The position numbers and the translations under genes were made by a program. Shown here in pieces: positions 25,554 to 46,651 of a stretch of 64,000 bases of DNA. The DNA is from Corallium rubrum. Taxonomy: Eukaryota; Cnidaria; Anthozoa; Scleralcyonacea; Coralliidae. A model generated the notes under the pieces. It was given only the letters and a program-made list of their open reading frames with translations. It was not told the origin of the DNA and did no database searches. The stretch's first letter is position 1. Every line of letters begins with the position of its first letter. Location: assembly GCA_964035015.1 (NCBI GenBank), contig CAXIUP010000135.1, positions 388,501-452,500 of the forward strand. The letters run 5' to 3'.

Positions 25554-26468
25554 CTATCCTTCTTTTGAGTTCTCAAATATCCAGTGATCAAAGACTGGTT
25601 TTAATTGAAACAAGTCACCAACAGTTATAATGCTAAGTCCACCAAATGGTTCTTTTGTACCCATTATTTGTTGTAATCTCAAGTTAAGAAAATTAAACAT
25701 TCCACTACCAACCATTGAAACCTCATCAATGAATATGACTTGAAGTTTACCTAGTTGAGATCTTATAGTATTTAATCTGTCTCTATCAAGCGTGCAGTAA
25801 TTAAATCTCCTGTTAGCAGGAATTTTAAAAGCAGAATGAAGTGTGTTTCCTCTTATATTAAATGCAGCTTTTCCTGTAGGTGCTACTTTCATAACACTGA
25901 TATCATCTGGATTGCTCCCAGGCTGAGTGTTTAAATATCTAATAAGAGCTTCATACAGAGCATTTGTTACTGTACTTTTGCCAACACCAGCACCACCACT
26001 TAAAACAAGTTTTAATGGTTGATGACTAGTTTTAATAGAATGGAGTACATGGTAAAAGAACTCTTTTTGCTCAATATTTAGTGATTGGACAAGTTTTCTA
26101 AAGTCTTCATCCTTCAATCGTTTCATAAGAAGTTCTTCATCATTTGTTCTAGGATAAATACCAATATCATCCATCAAGTCATATTCAATATGTTGCTTAT
26201 CTTTACCAGGATCAAAACATCCAAATAATTCACTAGCTTTTGAGCCTATTTGCTCATCTTGTTCATCTCTGTGTTGTGCATTAGGAGCGACATTAGCAAG
26301 CTCTTCATTTTCAACATTCTCAATGGCCTGATCAAGAACTTCAGTGTGATTCTCATATTGTTTTCTGTTTTTTTCTATAAGATCTTTAAGAAGTTCAAAT
26401 CTTTCTTGGTATGTTTCTACATTTTGCAAGAGATCTTTGTTTTCATTTCTCCATGAAGTATAAAGCAT
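25554..26468 (-). pseudogene. Helitron 2 PIF1-like helicase, N-terminal part
   Basis: LYTSWRNENKDL, an acidic linker, then SGGAGVGKST (Walker A), APTGKAAFNIRGNTLHSAF, IFIDEVSMVGSG (Walker B) and GDLFQLKPVFDHW. The frame breaks after IFENSKEG; the next part is at 24501-25514. Motif order as in Helitron 1. Confidence 0.88.
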
Positions 26469-27437
26469 TATTTGTTCCCTATAATGATTTTCAGGTCTTT
26501 GTTCTTATTAAATCTTACTGATCGAATGATTTTTGGTCTTCGTCTCTTAACAAGTATCCTTCCTCCTTTTAATTCATATTGATCATCTTCACATATTGTT
26601 TCATTATTGTCAGAGAGATCATCATCAACATTCTCATTAAAATCATTTTCCAAAAGATAGTCATCAGATGATGAATTTGGCTTACATTTTTGTGTTTTCT
26701 TTGAATTATCGTCTCGCTTGCAATTATACCATGCAGCAAAGTCTGCCAAACACACATTTTCTAACTGTTTAGGTCTTCTTTGATACCTTTTAATAAGGTT
26801 ATCTGATTCTATGTCAGCAGAATTGTCTGGGAGATCTTTAATCTTTTCCATATCTTTCAGTAAAAATGTTCTTTCATCTGGGTGAGAAGTATTAATAAAT
26901 TGAAATTCACGAGATGATCTTCTTAAAAGCATTTGCAAAACTAAATATACAGCTTCCTGTGCACTTATCTCAACAGCATTGAGAAATTTATTGCCAATAT
27001 GTCTGATTCTGTTCACAATATTTTTATTGCCTTCTTTTGCCTCATCACAAGCTTTCCTCAGTAACTTGCTCATTCCTCGTTGACCTTTTGTGATGTACGA
27101 AAGAATATAGACAGCACAAGCATAGGGGTCTAATATATACTGAATGTCCATATTTGCCTGCCAAGCTTTTAACAAATTTGGATTGTAACAATTTATTCTA
27201 ATCTCAGAAGGGGATCGTTTTAGCAGTAGAGTATCATGTTTAAGAGAAAGTCTAATAGCCTTCAAATACTGATTTTCAGATAATTCTAACTTTTCAAGAA
27301 ATTCAGTAAAACTTAGTGGCTCATCAGGTTTTAGGGAATCTAACAAACTATGGATTATCTCTAAATCTTTGTTTAATGCAACTGCAATTTGTTCATCTAA
27401 ATCAGTTATAGGCAGAGGTTGTAAAATCATTGTTCTT
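26468..27437 (-). pseudogene. Helitron 2 Rep C-terminal part
   Basis: Begins at the transposon junction with [19 protein letters not shown] and runs through [20 protein letters not shown], then the catalytic tyrosine block [19 protein letters not shown], matching Helitron 1 (YACAMYIVSYISKAQKGMS). It ends in an acidic linker and [13 protein letters not shown], where the frame changes before LYTSWRNENKDL. That linker corresponds to the region before the helicase. Confidence 0.85.
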
Positions 27438-27668
27438 CCCTTACGAAAATATTCCATAGAATATGCTATTGAAACTTCTATAGAATATTCTATGAGATTT
27501 TGGGACTTATTCTATAGAATATTCAATGGGATATTCAATGGTATATTCAATGTAATGTTCTATAGAATATTCCAATCATTCTTTAGAATATTCCATAGAA
27601 TATTCCATAGAATATTTAATAGAATATTCTATGTAATGTTCTTTAGAATATTCACTGAAATATTATGA
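27438..27668. repeat. Left TIR and subterminal palindrome array
   Basis: The 22-bp TIR (27438-27459) is followed by many copies of ATTCTATAGAATATTC and variants (CAATGGTATATTCAATG). Each is itself near-palindromic. The right end has the same organisation, typical of CACTA/EnSpm subterminal transposase-binding repeats. Confidence 0.85.
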
Positions 27669-27930
27669 CTCTATGGAATAATTAAAGGAATGTTCTCAAT
27701 AACATTATTGAAGATTTTTATTACCGATATACTATGGACTTTATCATAATTAATATGTGGAAATTAATATTTTAATATGAGCAAATATTCACACAAAAGC
27801 AGTCTTTCCGCAGGATTAATTTGACACAATTTACAAAATATATATCAGCATATATGAATATAAGACAATATTTAAAAGTAATGGAGAACAATAAGAACTA
27901 TATTTATATTACATTACAGAAGAACATTAG

Positions 27931-39619
<11,689 letters not shown>

Positions 39620-39961
39620 ATTGTTTAATAATCTGGCTTTACAAACTAAACAAATAAATTTGTGATGATGATTCAAAGCAACAGTAGAATGAGTGCTTCG
39701 CCTCGATTGGAAATTCAAATGATGCGGTCGTTTCACACCACATGCAAACACAAAGCCACAAATGCATCATGGGATCTTGTTGTCCTTACAGCCAATGAGC
39801 ATGCGATTCTTTCATACGTAGCAGAACCCGCGTGACGCGCGCGGGACGGGACAACGTAATTATGCGCCGTACTTGGACCAAATATTTACAAACTCACTAT
39901 AAACTCACAGTAAGATATTTCAGTAAAACAATTGTATTTTAACCTTATTTGACGGCAAAAT
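39620..39961. promoter_or_regulatory. Candidate bidirectional promoter between BEN and TNP2 genes
   Basis: The two start codons are 342 bp apart and divergent. The middle holds a GC-rich island in AT-rich surroundings (CGTGACGCGCGCGGGACGGG, about 39831-39850) and a CCAAT word (39791-39795). No clear TATA box. Inference from layout. Confidence 0.5.
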
Positions 39962-42900
39962 ATGCAACGGGGGCCATACAAACAGTATGAATATGACCCA
40001 GGAATTCCCATTCCGAAATCAACTAGATACACCAAGAAACGTAAGCAAGAAGAAATGCAGGAAGCAGGATCTAGTAGCGAACACGAGGAGGTGAGTTTAT
40101 AATTTACCAACTAAAGACTTAGAAGTGGCTATAGTTTTATAACTGTCTGTCAAATTAACTGGTAATTGTTCTTCATTCCAATATCTCCAGAGAAGTCTTA
40201 TGAAATATCACATTTTTATCATAGGAGTTTCATGATATCATCAATGACAATGTAATCAATGTTGATACTGATTCTATGGATAGGGATCAGATAAATGAAG
40301 AACATGCAAATGTAAGTATGTAGGAAATGCTATATTTAAGAACCACATGTATGAACTGTTAAATTGAAGATAACTTTTTCACTATTTTAGAGTAATGGGG
40401 AAAGTGATCTAGAGCCAGAGGAGGATGCACTTCATGATATTTTAGAGAGTGTGGAAAGCAATGAAAATGGCAACAACCAGGTAAGCTTTCTAAACTATAT
40501 TTTGTAAACATGCAGGTTCAAATAACAACAGGGAATATAAATATGGATAATATATAAATTTATATTATATAAATTTGTGCAAACACCACGTATTCATAAG
40601 AAATAAATATTATTTATTTCTTAAAATCGTATTTATTTCAAGCAATGAAATAAATATGTGGTGTTTCCACAAATTTATATAATATATGTATTGTCACCAT
40701 GTAAACTTTTAAATAATATATAAATTATTTGACTTTCTATTTGACATTAGTATACACCCAACCATCGTCTATACAAATCCTGCATTCTGATTGGCTACTC
40801 AACCGTTATCTATTCGTGATGGACAACGTTTGGGAAAAATGAAAGGAAACCTGAAAAAATATGGCAGTAAACACTCGTTTTGCAGACATTTCAGAGGAAT
40901 TTTTGGTTTTTCTCGCAATTAATATATCTAGGTACAGGGTGTATACTAAAACAATTGGACAACTCGTCCTTGTTGTCTATGAGTGAATAGTCAACTCAGG
41001 CTTCGCCTTCGTTGACTATTCACTGATAGACAACTCGGACTCGTCTAATTGTTGAATAGACAACTTTCACAATGCTGTGCATGCAGCATTTCTAAAAATC
41101 ACAGGCAAGCTCCACTCTGTAAAATAAAAGTATTGACAGACATTGATGTTTTGCTGTTATGCTATTATAAGGAGCCTGTTATATTATACTTTCATTATAA
41201 TACTGATGATGGTCCACGCTATTGTTTAAATACTTTTTGAACTTTTTTAACCCATGAAAAAATTATTTTTTGCAGGATTTAGAAAATGGGAATCATCCTA
41301 CTTACCCTGGTTCAACAATCACAAAGGATCAAAGCCTTCTCTTGATATTGAGTTTTGCATTAAGGCATGCATTAACAGATGCAGCGTTAACAGATCTACT
41401 TCTGCTGTTAAATACATTCATCCCTGACTCTGTGCCATCTACAAAGCACCGGTTCTATAAGTCGTTTAGGATGGAAAATTCTGAGGTACGTTTCTTTATT
41501 AAAAGTGAAGGTCAGCATCCCTAATGGAGCAGTCCATTACCAATTTTCACCAATCAGCAACTTGTACTTTCGCTTGAAAATTCCCCAAAACAAGCACATA
41601 ATGTTCAAACTATTCCACAACATTTAGAGTAATCTAAATCATATTTTTTTAGATTCACTACTATTGCTCATCCTGCAAGGCATATATGGGAAAAAATCCA
41701 AATCCAAGGCAATGTGAATCATGTAAGAGTTCATTTTGTGGTTCAGACAGCATGAAAGAAGGCAGCTATTTTATTTATGTACCTATTGAACAGCAAATTG
41801 AAGCTATATTGTCTGATCCCAAGCTTTTTGTCCTTCTAAGCAACAGGAATTTAGAGGCTCTGAGGAATACTCAAACTGTAAATGATGTAACTACATCAAG
41901 CCTCTATAGGAAACTTATTGAATGCCACTCGTTTACTGGCAATGATATGTCTTTGACGTGGAACACTGATGGTATTCCCATTTTTAAATCTTCAAAATTC
42001 TCAATTTGGCCACTCCAAGCCTCTTTAAACGAGCTTCCTCCGCATCTGCGAGCGAAGAACATTTTGCTGATGGGTCTGTGGTTTGGGGGGAAGCCTGTCA
42101 TGAATACTTTTCTTAGGCCTTTCATTGATGAATGCAGTAAATTGCAAGAGCATGGTTTCTTGTTTTCTGATGAGCTTCGGCCAAGAAAAATTTTCCCTCT
42201 ATTTTTCTGTGGCGATGCACCAGCCAGAGCAATAGTGAGAAACTCCAAACAGTACAATGGCTGTTATGGATGTGATTGGTGTGAGAGTTCCGGTGTGACA
42301 GTACAACAAAACAGAGGCCCACCAACACGTTATTATCCCCACAGAACACCAGTTGTCATGCGAAGTGCACAGAATCAAGCTCTGTATGCTATGCAGGCTT
42401 TACCAGATAAACCAGTGAAAGGTGTCAAGGGAATGACTGTTGTAGATTTACTTCCCACATTTGAGACTGTAAGAGGCATTGCAGCTGATTATATGCATTG
42501 TGTTTGTCAAGGTGTGACAAAACAATTGGTAAACTTATGGGTTGATAGTAAAAACCATGCTGAGGATTTCTATATTGGTAGGAAAATTGCTTTGTTAGAT
42601 GAAAGGTTGTTGAACATAAGGCCTCCAAGTGAAATGCATCGAGCACCGCGTAGTCTTTTGGAAAGGTGTTATTGGAAGGCATCAGAATGGAGGGCCTTCC
42701 TTTTCTATAGTCTTGCCATCTTGCATGGAATACTGCCAGCCAGATATTTAAATCATTTTTTTCTTTATGTGTATGGTCTGTACACTCTTTTGGGTGATTC
42801 AATTTCTAGCGAAGCTATTATGCTTTCTGAAGCCTGTTTGACAAAATTTGTCATTCAGACTGAGGAATTGTATGGTCTGTCTCGTTGCACCTTTAATATC

Positions 42901-43686
42901 CACTGCTTAACACATCTTGCCCATTGTGTTAAAGATTGTGGACCACTGTGGGCTACCTCTGCATTTACTTTTGAGGCACATAATCATGTCCTCATAAATA
43001 TGTTCAGTGGAACACAATATGTTCCTCATCAGATAGTACATACATTTCTAATGAGGAACAAGCTAGCAATGCTTGCAAGAATTTGCATTGATGAGAACAC
43101 CAATTCTGCTGTAAGAGATGCTGTACATAAGTTCACAGACAGCACTAAGCATACTTACAGCAAAGCTTGTGATGGTCTGGCTACACTAGGCACAGAAAGG
43201 TTTACTGTGGTTGATGCTCGTAAGGCCCTTGCTGTTGAAAATCTCTTAGGTGAAGAGATTGTGAGTAGATCAGCAGTGTTGTACGACAGGTTCCTTTACG
43301 ATTATAACGTGTACTCTAGCAAGAATTACACCAGGGAAAAACGACATAGTAATTGTTATGTATCTTTTCTTCACCCCAACTATGTATATGGTGTGATACT
43401 AGGTCTGTTGGTGATCAAGCCTTCCTGTCATTGTGAACCTGTAGGTTTGCAATACTGTCAATGTGCAGTGTACAAATTGGTACTTATACAACCTATGGCT
43501 GTTGCTGATAGAATGTTGTTTAGGGATGTGGATTTTAATGTTACTAGTAATTTTATTCCCGAAGTGGTTGCTACAGATGATATCATAGCTTTATTCCCTT
43601 CTCAAATTCAAAGGAAATGTATTAGTATATCATTAGAAGATAAAACATACATTTGCTCTCTGCCGTATCGTATATATGGTGACTAG
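39962..43686 (+). CDS. TNP2/CACTA-like DDE transposase, 5 exons, 849 aa
   Basis: Exons 39962-40090, 40225-40311, 40391-40480, 41276-41485 and 41653-43686, all phase 0 with GT-AG borders. The N-terminus is basic (MQRGPYKQYEYDPG) then acidic. A zinc ribbon follows (YYCSSCKAYMG, CESCKSSFCG). The transposase core has TWNTDGIPIFKSSKFSIWPL (Asp278), FFCGDAPARAIV (Asp360) followed by the embedded CYGCDWCE knuckle, DYMHCVCQGVTKQLVNLW, and HLAHCVKDCGPLWATSAFTF with Glu613 in FEAHNH. These are the landmarks of Transposase_21/TNP2 proteins of CACTA/EnSpm-type elements, all present. It acts on the TIR and subterminal palindromes at both ends of the element. The frame has no break, so the copy may be functional. 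Confidence 0.88.
40555..40690. mobile_element. Short foldback MITE in transposase intron
   Basis: AAATTTGTGCAAACACCACG pairs with GTGGTGTTTCCACAAATTT, with AATAAATA arms to the centre. Located between exons 3 and 4 of the transposase gene. Confidence 0.75.
40950..41053. repeat. Long palindrome with centre GGCTTCGCCTTCG
   Basis: CAATTGGACAACTCGTCC and GTGAATAGTCAACTCAGG pair with GTTGACTATTCAC and GGACTCGTCTAATTG on the right. It lies in the same intron of the transposase gene. Confidence 0.8.
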
Positions 43687-43989
43687 CTGCATCTAAGTGT
43701 CTATGAATTATAAAAACTGTGTTGTCCTATATTTAATCCTTTGCCTCCTGGAGGCTTTGTATTGGCAAGTAAAGTTAGACAAAATAATCACTGACAAAAT
43801 AAAATAACAGACCTGTAAAATAACAAAACAAGGCATTTTTGGCCCAATCAGCTGTCAACAAGTTTAAGTTTCCATCAACTGAAATATGTTTTCTTTAAGT
43901 TTATTGAAACAGTAGGTTATCAAATAAATTTAGACTTTGTAGACACTGTAAACAATACACTTAAACCAAGTGTATATTATGTAATATTT

Positions 43990-44142
43990 AACAATTATTG
44001 AATAAGGTTGAGCGTGATATGAAGAATTATCAAGCCCTCAGTTTGCCGTTATCAACCTCAGCCTTCGGCTTCGGTTCATAACGGCAAACTTCGGGCTTGA
44101 TAATTCTTCATATCATGCGAAAACTGATTTCAATAATTGTTT
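43990..44142. repeat. Long palindrome with centre GCCTTCGGCTTCGG
   Basis: Arms of about 70 bp: AACAATTATTGAAT, ATGAAGAATTATCAAGCCC and TTTGCCGTTAT are each repeated inverted on the right, around the centre at 44061-44074. Confidence 0.82.
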
Positions 44143-44477
44143 TATTATTTATTTAAAAGATGAAAAACAGTCAGTCATCTATTTGTTCACTCGCGTTAAT
44201 CAACCAATCAAGAATTATGGCATCAACGAGTCAATATGATTCTCGTCGTCATAGTAATGTGGTGCAAATGCGTCCAAATTTTTTTCATATTGACTCGTTG
44301 ACGTCATTTTGCTATTATGAATGTGAAAAATCCAAATTTGGCTAGCTATTGAGTTAATATGACGATTTCACAGTTGGATGTTAGCCAATCAGAAACCAGG
44401 AATCTTTTAAATAAATAATAAAAAGTATTCTAATACCAGATGTGTAAATGCAAAGGCTACATGTACATAAAAGTAAT

Positions 44478-44630
44478 TCCCTGATTCTCATCACTACATT
44501 TTGAAAATATTGACAGAGGCAGGAGGTTTATAATTTTTTTTGTATCAAGATATAAAAAAAATACAAAAATATCTCGACGCTGGACTCAAAATGCAGTCGG
44601 GCGGTGATGAGAATCAAGGATTTTTTTATC
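44478..44630. mobile_element. Foldback MITE-like inverted repeat
   Basis: CCCTGATTCTCATCACTAC and ATTTTGA on the left pair with TCAAAATGCAG and GGTGATGAGAATCAAGG on the right. Confidence 0.65.
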
Positions 44631-44943
44631 TGGCCTAATACTGTTATTGTTCAAATCTATTGCCACCTGGTGACTTTTCTTTAAGAAGTAAGATTTTCTG
44701 GTGTTAGACATTTTTTTATGTAATTAAAATAGCTTGCATTTGTACATGAGGAGGTTTATTATGACTATTTTCATATTGCTTAATATATATTATATATTGC
44801 ATGATTTGTATACTTCTGTTAAATAAATGTATTTGAAAGGTACGTACCAAATGTTCGTTGTTATTGAGTGTAAAGAATACCTATCATATGGTTTGGAATG
44901 GAATGCAATATATATCAGTCACAATAAATTTTAAAGTGTATAA

Positions 44944-45245
44944 TATGCCCCCAAAATTTTTATTGTCTCGTTCGAAGAACTTTTAAAACTGTAATTCAAC
45001 TTCTTTTACAGATTTTCGCCGGCACAGAAATCTTTCCAAGTGATTTTGTTGGATAAAAACAAATATATTTCCAAGTCTGTGATAACTCATCATTATGCAA
45101 TGTGTGACGTCACTTTGTTTGTACTGTGTAAAAAGAAAACTGAATCATCTGAATAACGAAGCACGGAAACAAAAATCTGTAAAAGAAGTTGAATTATATT
45201 TTTAAAAGTTCATTCAAATGAGACACTAAATATTTGGGGGGCATA
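44944..45245. mobile_element. Foldback MITE, about 302 bp, TATGCCCCC ends
   Basis: Ends TATGCCCCCAAAATTTTTAT and (reverse complement) TATGCCCCCCAAATATTTAG. Pairing continues through AACTTTTAAAA and ATTCAACTTCTTTTACAG for more than 80 bp. The interior contains GTGACGTCAC. Confidence 0.82.
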
Positions 45246-45594
45246 TACGCTTTAAACAGTGAACGTTTTTGGTTTTGAAACATGATTCTGAAATTACCAA
45301 ATCTGAAACAAAAACAATGAAAACACACAATCCATGTATATGAGGTGACAACAAACCCAGCACAGCCATATTCCACACCATTATAATTTATATTTATACT
45401 GTTGACTAATGTTTTCTTATAGCTTGATGTTTTTATAGTATAATTTATTAGTTCCAATAGATAAGTAAGTTCTTTCTAATGCATTTATGATCTTGGACGA
45501 CAAGTCCAGAGAGTCAACAGGACAGTATATACAAGCTAAATCCTATAGGATATATTGTATAAAATTTGGGATGTTTATTTAAGATTCTATTGTG

Positions 45595-45863
45595 TGCAGA
45601 AATCATATGGAATATTGAACAGAATACTCAGACACACATTCTACAAGTTTTGGGTATTCTATGGGATTTATAAATCCTATAGAATATCCTATAGAAGTTA
45701 GTTAATATTCTATGGAATATTCTGTAGGATCTAGAAATCCCATAGAATATTCTATAGAATGTGGAATATTCTATAGAATCGAGAAATCCCATAGAATATT
45801 CTATAGAATGTGGAATATTCTATAGAATATTCTATAGAATCCTATGGAATATTTTCGTAAGGG
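45595..45863. repeat. Right subterminal palindrome array and TIR
   Basis: Mirror of the left end: copies of ATTCTATAGAATATTC and TTCTATAGAATCGAGAAATCC, ending with the 22-bp TIR at 45842-45863 (GGAATATTTTCGTAAGGG). Followed by TT and Helitron 2 coding sequence. Confidence 0.85.
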
Positions 45864-45865
45864 TT

Positions 45866-46651
45866 GACATTGGAGGCAAAGGAAAATTAAACCTACATAT
45901 TTTACGACCCTTTTTTTTGCAAGTTTTAGAGTGCCTATGTCTCTGTAAATTTACTAGATCACCCAAGTCATCAGAGTTAGCTTTACACGAGGTATAGTTA
46001 TCTACAAATTTAGCAATGTCATCAAGAGGATCTTTGCCATACTCCGGAGCATCTTTTATCCAAAATAAGCCATGTATATGTGGTGATCCACGTTGTTGGA
46101 ATTCAACTCGATAAAAAAAATCAACAACTTCTCCAATTGGATTAAGTGAGCTTTTGATAAAATTGTGAAGAAACAATTGGACCATATGTTCAAAATTTCG
46201 TGCACAATGTCACTGGATCTTTTTGTATTAAATCTGATTTCTTTTGCCAACTCATTTCTTTGATTTCATTATCAGTATACTCTTTATTATCCACAAGACG
46301 ACCAAGAATTTTTAACAAATGTATCCATCTAGTTTCTGCAGCGGAGAATGAACAAAACCAAGTGGGTTTACCAAGTTGTCGGATCATTGCAAATAAGTCT
46401 TTTTTACATCTCTCAAAGTAAGGAGGTGAGCCTCGCAAATTTCTGAGTACTCTGAATCCCTCATCTAAATTAATTAGCTTATTTACAGCATTTTCTGATT
46501 TTAAATCTCCTGCTGTGTATGTTTTGCCTTTCGTTTTACACTTACGCAGTGATAATGTTGCACTTCCTTGAATTTGCTTTATTTGTAGCTTTTTTAATTT
46601 ATAGAAAATATTTGGGACACTCTGTGCAACTCGTCGATCTTTACTTCGCAA
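45866..46651 (-). pseudogene. Helitron 2 Rep N-terminal part with HUH motif
   Basis: RSKDRRVAQSVPNIFYKLKK, then LRGSPPYFERCKKDLFAMIR and ETRWIHLLKILGRLVDN, matching Helitron 1. After one frame change, VVDFFYRVEFQQRGSPHIHG carries the HUH motif. It ends in RHRHSKTCKKK and CRFNFPLPPMS, where the 18.4-kb transposon begins. Continuation is at 27437 and below. Confidence 0.87.

Larger units (their letters stand above)
23941..27437 (-). mobile_element. Helitron 2, 3' half (Rep C-terminus, helicase, endonuclease)
   Basis: Minus strand. Continues the element whose 5' half lies at 45864-49979; an 18.4-kb transposon separates them within the Rep gene. Domain order and sequence parallel Helitron 1 throughout. 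Reading is broken about four times in this half, so the element no longer codes for a working protein. The right (3') end is somewhere below 23941. Confidence 0.85.
43687..45594. other. Non-coding right part of the 18.4-kb transposon
   Basis: No gene. Holds three further foldback structures (see entries at 43990, 44478 and 44944) plus an inverted pair TTTATTTAAAAGA / TCTTTTAAATAAA at about 44147 and 44403. Confidence 0.6.

Noticed and set aside
27369-27668. Ile/Phe-rich protein [12 protein letters not shown]
   Set aside because: It is the translation of the subterminal TCTATAGAATATTC array.
41904-42802. Minus-strand frames across the transposase exon
   Set aside because: They lie wholly within the coding exon of the TNP2 gene on the other strand and have no domains.
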